Source of the DNA: Deinococcus cellulosilyticus NBRC 106333 = KACC 11606
Lineage (GTDB): Bacteria > Deinococcota > Deinococci > Deinococcales > Deinococcaceae
NCBI RefSeq assembly: GCF_007990775.1
Contig: NZ_BJXB01000003.1
Coordinates: 248,001-312,000 of the forward strand
Length of the DNA: 64,000 nucleotides
Reading direction: 5' to 3'
In this document: one piece after another, positions 7,307 to 14,608 of the stretch
Layout: each line of letters starts with the position of its first letter
How positions within the stretch are numbered: the first letter of the stretch is position 1
Notes under the pieces: model-generated
Told to the model about the DNA's origin: nothing
Database searches by the model: none
Seen by the model: the letters and a program-made list of their open reading frames with translations, nothing else
Program-made: the position numbers and the translations under genes

Positions 7307-8428
7307 TCAATCCGCAGCGCTGCCAGGGAAGATCTTCAACTCGTTGTACAGGGCGTCCCTGAGCACAGGAGTGCGTCCGGCCCTGAGGATCAGGTTCCTG
7401 AGGGACTCCTCGGTGGTGCCCACTTCGGAAGTGGCTCCAGCGGCATGCGAGATCTTTTCCTCGATGATGGTGCCATCGATGTCCGTGACCCCCCAGTCCA
7501 GTGAGACCTGGGTGAGTTCGGGAGAGATCTGAATCCAGTACCCTTTGATGTGGTCAAAGTTGTCCAGGTACACGCGGGCCACAGCCAGGTTTCGCAGGTC
7601 ATCGAGCCCGGTGGTGTAGTCGGTCTTCCCGAGGTTCATGGCCAGGCTGTTGTTCATGGGCTGGAAGGCCAGAGGGATGAAGCTGTAGAAGCCTCCGGTT
7701 TCATCCTGCAGGTCACGCAGGCGGTGCATGTGGTCCAGGCGTTCTGCCAGGGTTTCGATGTGGCCGTACAGCATGGTGGCGTTGGTGTGCAGTCCGATCT
7801 GGTGGGCGGTGCGGTGCACATCCAGCCAGTTGTCGGCGTTCACCTTGGCCCGGGCAATCTGCTTGCGGACCCGCTCGGCGAAGATTTCTGCACCCCCTCC
7901 GGGCATGGCGTCCAGACCGGCTTCTTTGAGCTGGGTCAGGACTTCCCGCACGGACAGTTTGGCAATCTTGGTGAAGTGCCAGATTTCGGCTGCAGTCCAG
8001 GCTTTCACCTGCACGCCAGGGAAGTTGTCTTTCAGGGCGCGCACCAGTTCCAGGTAGTAACTCCAGGGTTTCCTGGGGTGGTGACCGCTGGAGATGTGGA
8101 TCTCGGTGAGTCCGGGCTGGTAACGGTCCCGGACAAACTTCAGGACATCGTCGATTTCCCAGTCCCAGGCGCGTTCTTCATTCATGTGGGCAGCGAAGCC
8201 ACAGAAGGTGCATCCGACATAGCAGATGTTGGTCTGGGACAGGCGCAGGGAGTGCACGTAGTAGGTCTTGTCCCCGAATTTGCGTTCCCGGACCAGATTG
8301 GCAAGGCGGGCAAGGGTGTTGAGGTCCGGGGTGTGGTAGAGCTTGAGCCCCTCTTCAAAGGTCAGCCTCTGTCCCGCTTCCACTTTTTCAGCGATGGGGA
8401 TGAGCTCGGGGTCGCGGATGAACTTCAT
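7307..8428 (-). CDS. mqnE: Aminodeoxyfutalosine synthase MqnE (radical SAM)
   Basis: A 373-residue radical SAM enzyme that joins 3-enolpyruvylbenzoate to the adenosyl radical to give aminodeoxyfutalosine in menaquinone synthesis. The CxxxCxxC cluster motif is CYVGCTFC near residue 69. The following segments AAHMNEERAWDW, EIHISSGHHP and GGGAEIFAERVR are characteristic of MqnE rather than MqnC, and the length is normal. The start MKFIRDPEL follows a leaderless -10 box (TAAGCT, six bases upstream). It pairs functionally with mqnA downstream. Confidence 0.94.
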   Translation of the reverse strand: MKFIRDPELIPIAEKVEAGQRLTFEEGLKLYHTPDLNTLARLANLVRERKFGDKTYYVHSLRLSQTNICYVGCTFCGFAAHMNEERAWDWEIDDVLKFVRDRYQPGLTEIHISSGHHPRKPWSYYLELVRALKDNFPGVQVKAWTAAEIWHFTKIAKLSVREVLTQLKEAGLDAMPGGGAEIFAERVRKQIARAKVNADNWLDVHRTAHQIGLHTNATMLYGHIETLAERLDHMHRLRDLQDETGGFYSFIPLAFQPMNNSLAMNLGKTDYTTGLDDLRNLAVARVYLDNFDHIKGYWIQISPELTQVSLDWGVTDIDGTIIEEKISHAAGATSEVGTTEESLRNLILRAGRTPVLRDALYNELKIFPGSAAD

Positions 8429-8434
8429 GGTGAC

Positions 8435-8459
8435 AGCTTAACACTTTTTAGATCTAAAA
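8435..8459 (-). promoter_or_regulatory. mqnE promoter with 14-bp palindrome
   Basis: A -10 TAAGCT (8435-8440) lies six bases before the mqnE start. The perfect palindrome TTTTAGATCTAAAA (8446-8459) fills the spacer up to the -35 position and is a candidate operator. The same TAGATCTA core occurs at the AraC-family gene promoter (26519-26530). Confidence 0.5.
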
Positions 8460-8496
8460 TTCGTGCCTTGATTCACAAGCTGGAAGCCGGGGACCA

Positions 8497-8673
8497 GGGG
8501 CCGAGAGCCGAGGGCGGCTTGTGAATCTGAGGCTTTCGCTTTCCACGCTCTTTCCTGCATTGATGCTGTTTTTGAAGTAAACATTCCCCTGAGGTGTTAG
8601 AACACTCTTTTGACACCAGCCTGTGTGGAACCTACCTTGCTCTCGGCTCTCGGCTCTCGGCTCTCGGCCTCCC
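8497..8673. repeat. Heptad-repeat element, AGAGCCG / CGGCTCT type
   Basis: The left arm at 8497-8515 has two GCCGAGN heptads. The right arm at 8639-8673 has about four CGGCTCT heptads in tandem, and the two arms are complementary. A core of roughly 120 bp between them shows no coding sense. It occupies most of the 321 bp gap 8429-8749. Confidence 0.7.
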
Positions 8674-8697
8674 ACTGTTACCCGTGCAGATGCATAC

Positions 8698-8743
8698 CAA
8701 TCATACCAATATGATTGACATGTACCAGCAACAATTTTAGACT
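8698..8743 (+). promoter_or_regulatory. Strong promoter of the AbrB-yhgE operon with inverted repeat
   Basis: TTGACA (8715-8720) and TAGACT (8738-8743) are separated by exactly 17 bp, and the ATG follows six bases later, so the mRNA is probably leaderless. CAATCAT (8698-8704) and ATGATTG (8711-8717) form an inverted repeat that overlaps the -35, next to a direct repeat CATACCAAT. Autoregulation by the AbrB-like product is plausible. Confidence 0.7.
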
Positions 8744-8749
8744 GAGTCC

Positions 8750-8965
8750 ATGAGTGACCTGGAAGTGCAATTTTTTGGAACCGTGACCGTGGGAGAAAGA
8801 GGCCAGATTGCCATCCCACAGGAAGCCCGTGAAAAATTCGGTATTCACCCCGGAGACAAGATGCTGGTGGTGTCCAGCCTGTTTGGTGGCATCGCTGTGA
8901 TTCCCGAAAAAATCCTCACCGACATTCTGAAACAGAAATTTCGTGAAGTGCTGGAAGGTGAGTGA
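8750..8965 (+). CDS. AbrB/MazE/SpoVT-family regulator
   Basis: A 71-residue swapped-hairpin DNA-binding protein. The segment VTVGERGQIAIPQEAREKFG followed by HPGDKMLVV is the AbrB fold signature, and the protein has the usual length. It may be a regulator of its own operon, since an inverted repeat lies on the promoter. It is not followed by a toxin; the next gene is a large YhgE-like membrane protein whose start overlaps its stop (GTGATG), so the two are translationally coupled. An AbrB-YhgE pair suggests control of a cell-envelope or export function. Confidence 0.85.
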   Translation: MSDLEVQFFGTVTVGERGQIAIPQEAREKFGIHPGDKMLVVSSLFGGIAVIPEKILTDILKQKFREVLEGE

Positions 8966-11256
8966 TGTTCAGGAAGTTCGGATCTGACTACCGGAGGGTG
9001 CTGAAAGAGGAGCTGAAACTGTTCGGCAAGGAGAAAAAACTCTATGCTGCAATGGTCCTGATTTCCATCATTCCCACCATTTACAGTGCAACCTACCTTT
9101 CGAGCGTCTGGGACCCGTATGCCCAGACCAAGAACCTGCCTGCCGGAATCGTGAATCTGGACCGGGGCACCGTCTTTGAAGGGGAAAAGTACAACCTTGG
9201 GGAAGACACCCTGGAAGAGATTCGCAAAGATCCCCCCTTCAAGTTCAGGGAATACCGGACCACTGCAGAAGCGCAGGCGGCAGTCGAAAAGGGAGACATC
9301 TACTTCATGGTGGAACTCCCTGCAGACCTCAGTGACCGGGCCATTGCCGGAAGAGCCCAGGCCGACCTGAATGTCACCGTCTCGGAGGGCTCCAGTTACC
9401 TGGCGGCCACCCTCGGCAAACGCTTCACGAATGAACTTGCCAGTGAACTGAACAACAAACTCAGTGAGAAGCGCTGGGAGACCACCCTCAAAAAACTCGG
9501 AACCAGTGCCGATGACATCAAAAAGCTCAAAGATGCAGCTTCAAAACTGGCAGATGGTGCAAAAGAGCTGGAAGATGGCACTCGCAAGCTCCTGAATGGC
9601 ACAGACAAACTGGACTCAGGACTGGCAAAAGCCAGCAATGGAAGCAAAGCCCTCACTGAAGGGGCCAACACCATCACAAATGGCGTCACGAAGCTGACTT
9701 CTGGCGTGGGGCAGTTGAGCAGTGGCATCCACACCCTCGCCAGCAAAACCCCCGACCAGAGCAAACTCAAAGCCCTGGAATCTGGAGCAGCGCAGGTCAA
9801 AGAAGGCAACAGCAAACTGGCCTCCAGCATCAAGCAGATGTCTGATTCAGTCACTGCCGATTACCCTCTCTATGCCCCCATGCAGCAGTCTGCAAAAGGA
9901 GCAGGGCAACTTGCTGTTGCCCTGAAGCAGATGTCAGATCAGGTGATCCCTGAAAATCCGCTGTATGAACCCATCCAGCAATCTGCGAAAGGTGCAGACC
10001 AGCTTTCAAAAGGCCTGAAACAGATTTCCAGTCAGGCCAGTGGGACACCCCTCAGCCCCTCCATCACCCAGGCGACTGGAAGTGCCCAGCAACTTGCTGC
10101 AGGGCTCGCACAGATGGCCACCAGAACCCCCGAACAGAACCCCCTGGATGCTCCCCTCACCCAGCTCAGCACCAGTGCCCAGCAACTTGCAGAGGGACTG
10201 CAGAAAATGGCTGCCCAGGTGCCAGAAAAGAACCCTCTGGATGCTCCTCTGACCCAGCTTGAAAAAGGATCAAATGACCTGAGCAAAGGGGCAACCAGCC
10301 TCAGCAGTGGGGTTTCCAGCCTGACCGGTGGCATGCAGCAGATCACGGACGCCCTGAAACTCATGGACAGCAAGACCCCCAGAAGTGGCGACCTGAGCAA
10401 ACTGAACAGTGGCATCAAAACCCTGCGTGACAGAACAGCAGAACTGTCCAGTGGTCTGGCACAGCTGAAAGACGGCGCAGATCAGGTGAAAGACGGCAAC
10501 ACCGACCTTCTTGCTGGAGCAAAGAAACTGGCTGATGGTGCAAAAGAACTCGCCAGCAAAATTCCTGATGTTGAAAAACCTGATGCCAGAGCGGAATTCC
10601 TTGCTGTTTCTTTTGAGGTGCAGGAGAAGACGGTCAACAAGGTGGGCAACAATGGCAGTGCCTTCGCTCCCTATTTCATGTCCCTGTCTCTGTGGATGGG
10701 TGCCCTCCTGACCAGTTTCATCTTCAGGCTGCGGGTGCTGCCCGAGAACGTGCGGGACACCAGCCGTTTTCCCAAAGTCCTGGCAAAGAGCACCCTGCCT
10801 TTCATTGCTGTGGTGATCCAGGGCCTGCTTCTGGCCCTCACCATGCGCCTGGGGCTCAAACTGGCTGTGCCCAACCCGGCCACCTTCTATGGGCTGTTGC
10901 TGCTCGGAAGCATGAGCATGTTCGGCATCATCATCCTGCTGATCATGGTGCTCGGAGACGCAGGGCGCATGTTCGCCATGATCCTGCTGGTGCTGCAACT
11001 TGCCTCTGCTGGGGGTGCCTACCCGGTGGAACTGGCCCCTGAACTCTTCCAGAAACTTCACCAGTATCTGCCCATCACGGACCTGGTCAAAGCCCTCAGG
11101 GCCTTCCTCTTCGGGGCCTACGACAGCAACTACATGCTCTATGTGGGACGCATGATTCTGCTGGGTCTGGGAGCATTCCTGATCACCGTGCTGCTTGCAG
11201 GCCGCATGTACCGCTACGTGCCTGAGCATGAGTACACGCCACCCATCGAGGCGTAA
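8965..11256 (+). CDS. YhgE/Pip-domain membrane protein with Leu-x-x-Gly heptads
   Basis: A protein of 763 residues. One N-terminal transmembrane helix (AAMVLISIIPTIYSATY) precedes an extracytoplasmic domain of about 500 residues. Much of that domain is X-Leu-X-X-Gly heptad repeats of the YhgE type (for example ASKLADGAKELEDGTRKLL). The C-terminal 200 residues hold about five transmembrane helices, as in ABC-2/MmpL-like proteins. Inside the heptad region are five tandem repeats of 30-31 residues, each with a conserved NPL-x-x-P motif. In Firmicutes the family includes the phage receptor Pip and partners of type VII secretion, but its role here is unknown. The start is ATG 8965 within GTGATG; GTG 8962 is equally possible. 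Confidence 0.82.
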   Translation: MFRKFGSDYRRVLKEELKLFGKEKKLYAAMVLISIIPTIYSATYLSSVWDPYAQTKNLPAGIVNLDRGTVFEGEKYNLGEDTLEEIRKDPPFKFREYRTTAEAQAAVEKGDIYFMVELPADLSDRAIAGRAQADLNVTVSEGSSYLAATLGKRFTNELASELNNKLSEKRWETTLKKLGTSADDIKKLKDAASKLADGAKELEDGTRKLLNGTDKLDSGLAKASNGSKALTEGANTITNGVTKLTSGVGQLSSGIHTLASKTPDQSKLKALESGAAQVKEGNSKLASSIKQMSDSVTADYPLYAPMQQSAKGAGQLAVALKQMSDQVIPENPLYEPIQQSAKGADQLSKGLKQISSQASGTPLSPSITQATGSAQQLAAGLAQMATRTPEQNPLDAPLTQLSTSAQQLAEGLQKMAAQVPEKNPLDAPLTQLEKGSNDLSKGATSLSSGVSSLTGGMQQITDALKLMDSKTPRSGDLSKLNSGIKTLRDRTAELSSGLAQLKDGADQVKDGNTDLLAGAKKLADGAKELASKIPDVEKPDARAEFLAVSFEVQEKTVNKVGNNGSAFAPYFMSLSLWMGALLTSFIFRLRVLPENVRDTSRFPKVLAKSTLPFIAVVIQGLLLALTMRLGLKLAVPNPATFYGLLLLGSMSMFGIIILLIMVLGDAGRMFAMILLVLQLASAGGAYPVELAPELFQKLHQYLPITDLVKALRAFLFGAYDSNYMLYVGRMILLGLGAFLITVLLAGRMYRYVPEHEYTPPIEA
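9838..10299 (+). repeat. Five tandem 90-93 bp coding repeats inside the YhgE gene
   Basis: Five consecutive units of 31, 31, 30, 31 and 31 residues start with M/I-S/A, contain a Pro-rich NPL-x-x-P segment and end in QxLAxGLxQ-like helix. Units 1-2 and units 4-5 are the closest pairs, which suggests expansion by duplication. The copy number may vary among strains. Confidence 0.7.
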
Positions 11257-11365
11257 CAGCGTTCTGCAGGGTGAAGGGTTTTTAAAGTAAGGAATCCTTA
11301 ACCGAAGTTCAGGAAACTGTCAGAGACTCTCTTTAGACTGAGAGACACATAGGAGGTGAGCATCT

Positions 11366-11485
11366 GTGCTCGAAGCTGTTCTGTTGATTCTCCTGCTGGG
11401 TGTGGTGGTGGTCGCTTCGACAAGCTCACCCACACAAGAACCCGAAAAAGTCTACGTTCCAGTGCGCAGCAAGCGTCGTCGTTAA
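11366..11485 (+). CDS. 39-residue single-pass membrane peptide
   Basis: A GTG-initiated frame of 39 codons preceded by a near-perfect Shine-Dalgarno AGGAGGTG (11351-11358, spacing seven) and by a -10-like TAGACT at 11334-11339. The product has a hydrophobic helix (AVLLILLLGVVVVA), a polar middle with PTQEPEK, and a basic end KRRR. A rho-independent terminator follows at 11512. The complete promoter, ribosome site and terminator make a real small gene likely. The function is unknown; single-pass peptides of this size often bind a membrane complex. It could also be expressed as a tail cistron of the YhgE operon 109 bp upstream. Confidence 0.65.
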   Translation: MLEAVLLILLLGVVVVASTSSPTQEPEKVYVPVRSKRRR

Positions 11486-11511
11486 CCTTCGAAATTCTCC
11501 ACTGTCTAGAA

Positions 11512-11543
11512 CCCCACCAGCAAACTGGTGGGGGGCGTTTTTT
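11512..11543 (+). terminator. Rho-independent terminator
   Basis: CCCCACCAG and CTGGTGGGG form a 9-bp stem with a CAAA loop (11512-11533), followed by GGCG and a run of seven T. It ends the small membrane-peptide transcript. Confidence 0.85.
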
Positions 11544-11572
11544 GGATGCAGGTTTTGGTGTTCAGGTTTTGG

Positions 11573-11600
11573 TGTAGGGGTGGGCCGCTGGCTCACCCCC
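11573..11600 (+). repeat. Dispersed palindromic repeat, copy 2
   Basis: It starts TGTAGGGGTGGGCC and ends GGCTCACCCC. This is the plus-strand orientation of the same 26-28 bp family seen at 7229, 19378 and 32199. It lies between the terminator and the 3' end of the next minus-strand gene. Confidence 0.65.
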
Positions 11601-11606
11601 GATGGA

Positions 11607-12044
11607 TCACGCCAGTTTCAGGTAGAGCCCGAGTTCAGCCCTCAGGGCATGCATGCGGTTGATCAGTTCCATGGTCAGGGCCACAGCGGTTTTGGGTTCA
11701 CCCAGGGCATTTCTCAGTTCGCGGGTCTTCATGTCGATTTCGGGCAGGCGCAGGAAAGCACTCCTGAACGCCAGCAAACCCACCTGCAGGTACTTTGCCA
11801 GGGCTTCTGGGGTGTGGGCGTCCTGATCTCCCTGGGCGGTCCTGAGGACATCCTCATCAGAAGCACCACTGAGCATGAGGGCGTAAGCCTCGGGCAGGGC
11901 ACACAGCCTGCGCACCAGGGCCAGCAGGGAATCGGCCCCTGCATGGGGTTTGAACTCAGGTTTCTCCACCCAGTGCTGGTGGAGGTCACTTAAAATGCCT
12001 GCTTCAAGGGTTCCCAGTTCATTGAGCCAGAAATTGTGGTTCAT
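11607..12044 (-). CDS. Conserved hypothetical protein, possibly helical-bundle (DinB-like)
   Basis: A 145-residue, mostly helical cytoplasmic protein. The N-terminus MNHNFWLNELGTLEAGILSD is reminiscent of DinB/YfiT bundles, but I cannot identify the three metal-binding histidines, so the family is uncertain. The start at 12044 is chosen because a TAGAAT box lies seven bases upstream (12052-12057). An in-frame ATG three codons earlier falls inside that box. No operon partner is seen; heptad-repeat DNA lies upstream. Confidence 0.6.
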   Translation of the reverse strand: MNHNFWLNELGTLEAGILSDLHQHWVEKPEFKPHAGADSLLALVRRLCALPEAYALMLSGASDEDVLRTAQGDQDAHTPEALAKYLQVGLLAFRSAFLRLPEIDMKTRELRNALGEPKTAVALTMELINRMHALRAELGLYLKLA

Positions 12045-12099
12045 GGGGAACATTCTAAAGGGAGGGAAGGATAAAGTCGCTGCTCTGGTGCTGGGAAGA

Positions 12100-12253
12100 G
12101 CCGTCAGCCATCAGTGGTCAGCTGTCAGCTCAAAAGCTCTTGCGTGCTGAGGGTATCAAGTAGAGAAGCAGACCTGTCCAACACAGCTTGCGCCTCTGTT
12201 GCCTGGCGCAAGCGCACCGGGTGATCTTTTGCTGATGGCTGACCGCTGATCGC
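12100..12253. repeat. Heptad-repeat element, NGTCAGC / GCTGACN type
   Basis: The left arm at 12100-12129 has four CAGC-containing heptads (GTCAGCC, ATCAGTG, GTCAGCT). The right arm at 12231-12253 is GCTGATG-GCTGACC-GCTGATC, the reverse complement type. The arms are bounded internally by CAAAAG and CTTTTG. Between them a 9-bp perfect hairpin GCTTGCGCC/GGCGCAAGC is seen at 12186-12213. The element fills most of the gap 12045-12303, and I see no gene in it. Confidence 0.75.
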
Positions 12254-12303
12254 CCACAACATCAGCAATTCCCGATTTTGCATGGAAATCCGCCTCAGCT
12301 GTT

Positions 12304-13344
12304 TCAGTCATCCACCAGATAACTCGGGGGTGGAGGAGGGGCGGGGGGTTCCAACTGGGTCAGTTCTCCCACATGGGGAATCCCGGCCACAAAGAGGGCT
12401 GTTTTCAGTTGCTGGATGATTTTGAGCAGGTACATCAGGACAGCATCTGGCCCTTTCAGTGCGGGTTGCACCAGTGGTCTGGCAATTGCGCACACCTGGG
12501 CTCCCAGCATCAGGCACTTTGCCACATCCAGCCCGGACCGGATGCCCCCAGAGGCAATCAGGGGCATGTGGGGCAGAACTTCGCGGGTTTCTGTGAGGGC
12601 CTTTGCGGTGGGGATGCCCACCTCTCCCAGATCAGGCTGGGTGATCTGCCCGTTTGCCACCAGATCCTCTACCCGTGCCCAGCTTGTTCCCCCTGCCCCT
12701 GCCACGTCAATGGCAGCAAAAGGAATGTGACGGATCTGCTCGGCAGTGGTGCGACCAATGCCATGCCCGACCTCCTTGAGCAGGATCGGGAACCAGCTTT
12801 TTTTCACCAGGGTCTCCATGACTTCAGTGATGCCCTGGAAATTCGTGTCCCCTCCGGTCTGCATCGCTTCCTGCAAGGGGTTGGTGTGCAGGGCCAGACC
12901 GTCTGCCTTCACTGCACCGATGGCCTTGATGATGTGCGAGGTGGTGTAGCCCTTCACAAACTGGGCCACCCCCAGGTTTCCGATCAGCAGGATGTCCGGG
13001 GCATGTTCCCGCACCTGGAAGCTGTAACTCGCCTCTGGGTGCTCCAGCATCACCCGCTGTGACCCGAGCATCATGCCGATGCCGAGTTCCTGGGCAGCGA
13101 GGGCCAGATTGCGGTTGATGCGGGCAGCATGTTCGGTGCCCCCGGTCATGGCCCCGATGAGGAGGGGCGCACTCAGCGGTTTCCCCATGAAAGTGCATCG
13201 CAGGTCCACATCGTTTAAATTCAATTCCGGCAGTGCCCGGTAGGGCCAGGACACCTGCTCCAGACCGGTCTTGACGGTCTGGTACTGCGAATCTTCCCGC
13301 AGGCAGGCTTCCAGATGCTTCAATTTGCGATCCTGCATCGTCAT
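12304..13344 (-). CDS. fni: Type 2 isopentenyl-diphosphate delta-isomerase
   Basis: A 346-residue FMN- and NADPH-dependent enzyme that interconverts isopentenyl and dimethylallyl diphosphate for carotenoid and quinone side-chain synthesis. The N-terminus DRKLKHLEACL and the motifs IGAMTGG, LGSQRVMLEHPE, ALHTNPLQE, KEVGHGIG, VAGAGGTSW and ASGGIRSGLDVAK are those of type 2 IDI (FMN-binding TIM barrel). The C-terminus has an unusual run of Pro residues (APPPPPSYLVDD). The start at 13344 has an AT-rich -10-like stretch just upstream. It is flanked on both sides by heptad-repeat elements and has no operon partner. Confidence 0.93.
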   Translation of the reverse strand: MTMQDRKLKHLEACLREDSQYQTVKTGLEQVSWPYRALPELNLNDVDLRCTFMGKPLSAPLLIGAMTGGTEHAARINRNLALAAQELGIGMMLGSQRVMLEHPEASYSFQVREHAPDILLIGNLGVAQFVKGYTTSHIIKAIGAVKADGLALHTNPLQEAMQTGGDTNFQGITEVMETLVKKSWFPILLKEVGHGIGRTTAEQIRHIPFAAIDVAGAGGTSWARVEDLVANGQITQPDLGEVGIPTAKALTETREVLPHMPLIASGGIRSGLDVAKCLMLGAQVCAIARPLVQPALKGPDAVLMYLLKIIQQLKTALFVAGIPHVGELTQLEPPAPPPPPSYLVDD

Positions 13345-13435
13345 GGCCCCAGTATTTCACGGAAGACACGACAGGAATCTTATTCCGGCTTACAGCACCA
13401 GGTCAGGCTCGCTGGGAGGCAATGTCGCCTTCAAG

Positions 13436-13593
13436 AGCCATCAGCCATCAGCTGTCAGCTTTTGGGCAGACCGGAGCGACATCAACAGCCTGAAGAACAA
13501 CGAACTTTTTTGCAACAAGCCCAATCCCTTGTTCTGGCTGCCACAGTTCAGGATCATCTTTTGCTGATCGCTGACCGCTGACTGCTGAACGCT
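13436..13593. repeat. Heptad-repeat element, NATCAGC / GCTGAYN type
   Basis: The left arm at 13436-13459 is CATCAGC-CATCAGC-TGTCAGC. The right arm at 13563-13593 is GCTGATC-GCTGACC-GCTGACT-GCTGAAC, preceded by CTTTTG. The core of about 100 bp shows no reading frame of note. It sits in the gap between fni and the next minus-strand gene, very like the element at 12100. Confidence 0.75.
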
Positions 13594-13598
13594 CCTTG

Positions 13599-14411
13599 TC
13601 ACAGCAACTCACGCACCAGATTGACCGCCACCCAGCCCAGCGGAGCATGTTCCAGACCCCACAACTGGCTGAGCCGTTCTCTGCGGGTGGCAGGGAGGTG
13701 GGTCCACTGTTTGAGGGCCTCCCGGTGCACTTTCACGCTTTCTTGTCGCAGATAGAAGATGCTGCCCTGCCTGAAACCTGCCTCCACGGCGATCCTTGCG
13801 CGTTTCTCCTGCTGGGTGAGGCTCAGGCCCCGGGTTGCAGCAAGCAGGGCAGGTGCTTCCTCAGGATGTCTGAGGGCAAACAGTTCATCCAGAGCCCCAA
13901 GAATTCTCGGGGAACTCAGGCTCAGACGGTTTTGCAGGTATTCGGGATAGCGGCATTCACTCAGGAACATCTGCTCTGGCGGCATGTGCAGCGGGACCAC
14001 ATGTGACAGAAACACTTCACGGGACACCAGCAGGGCATGAATCAGGTCGGCCTGCCTGTTCAGGGGAAGGTCTTTCAGAATCTTTTGGGCCTGCTCTTTC
14101 AGGAGGCCAGCATCCATGGTCGCCATGCTGTTTTGCTGTCTGTGCAGCAGGCGCGTGGGATCGTATTCAATGCGGGCTTCGGCCAGCAGGCCTGTTGGAA
14201 ATCCACCAAGTTCCAGCACGTCGTAGGGAAACAGGTGAAAAACCACGCCGCCACGCAATTCACGGGTGGCTTCGCTGACCTTGCGGTCCACCACCAGCAG
14301 TTGCGGGATGCTCCCTGCCCAGGGGTGCGGTCCGTCGTAACTGCCCACCCGGGCAACGGCGCGCACGGACCTGCGTTCGATGGTTTCCCTCAGGGTGTCC
14401 TCTAGAATCAT
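13599..14411 (-). CDS. Uncharacterised nucleotidyltransferase-like protein
   Basis: A 270-residue cytoplasmic protein. The segment ARVGSYDGPHPWAGSIPQLLVVD could be a decayed GS...DxD nucleotidyltransferase core. The later ARIEYDPTRLLHR resembles the ARILFDRTG segment of the nucleotidyltransferase encoded at 57182-57973. The two catalytic Asp of a classic motif are not evident, so the protein may be inactive or belong elsewhere. The C-terminal half is helical and Arg/Leu-rich. An AGGAGC Shine-Dalgarno precedes the ATG. It stands alone, 197 bp downstream of herA with a terminator between them. Confidence 0.5.
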   Translation of the reverse strand: MILEDTLRETIERRSVRAVARVGSYDGPHPWAGSIPQLLVVDRKVSEATRELRGGVVFHLFPYDVLELGGFPTGLLAEARIEYDPTRLLHRQQNSMATMDAGLLKEQAQKILKDLPLNRQADLIHALLVSREVFLSHVVPLHMPPEQMFLSECRYPEYLQNRLSLSSPRILGALDELFALRHPEEAPALLAATRGLSLTQQEKRARIAVEAGFRQGSIFYLRQESVKVHREALKQWTHLPATRRERLSQLWGLEHAPLGWVAVNLVRELL

Positions 14412-14555
14412 TCACGCTCCTGTCACACCAGTCTGGACCTTGCCAGGGCTCCCTTCAAGGGCCTGGCCTGTGGGCCGGTGTGTTGATCAGATGGGATGCA
14501 TTGTATCCCTGCAGGAAGCTGGGGTCTGTTGATCAAACTCCATTTGCAGGTTTCA

Positions 14556-14591
14556 AAAATTGCTCAGGCGAGGGAAGGTTCCTCGCCTGAG
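14556..14591 (-). terminator. Rho-independent terminator of herA
   Basis: CTCAGGCGAGG (14563-14573) and CCTCGCCTGAG (14581-14591) form a perfect 11-bp stem. On the minus strand the stem is followed by AATTTTT, and it lies 18 bases after the herA stop. Confidence 0.85.
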
Positions 14592-14608
14592 GGAGGTTCA
14601 GAAAAAGG

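Noticed and set aside
8750..11256. AbrB-type gene considered as an antitoxin
   Set aside because: The coupled downstream gene is a 763-residue membrane protein, not a MazF or PIN toxin.
12100..12253. Tandem short repeats considered as a CRISPR array
   Set aside because: Units are seven bases with no spacers, arms are inverted, and no cas gene is in the window.
13599..14411. Considered as NurA, the usual partner of HerA
   Set aside because: The conserved DGS-type nuclease motif is absent, and a terminator separates it from herA; the C-terminal pattern fits a nucleotidyltransferase-like protein better.
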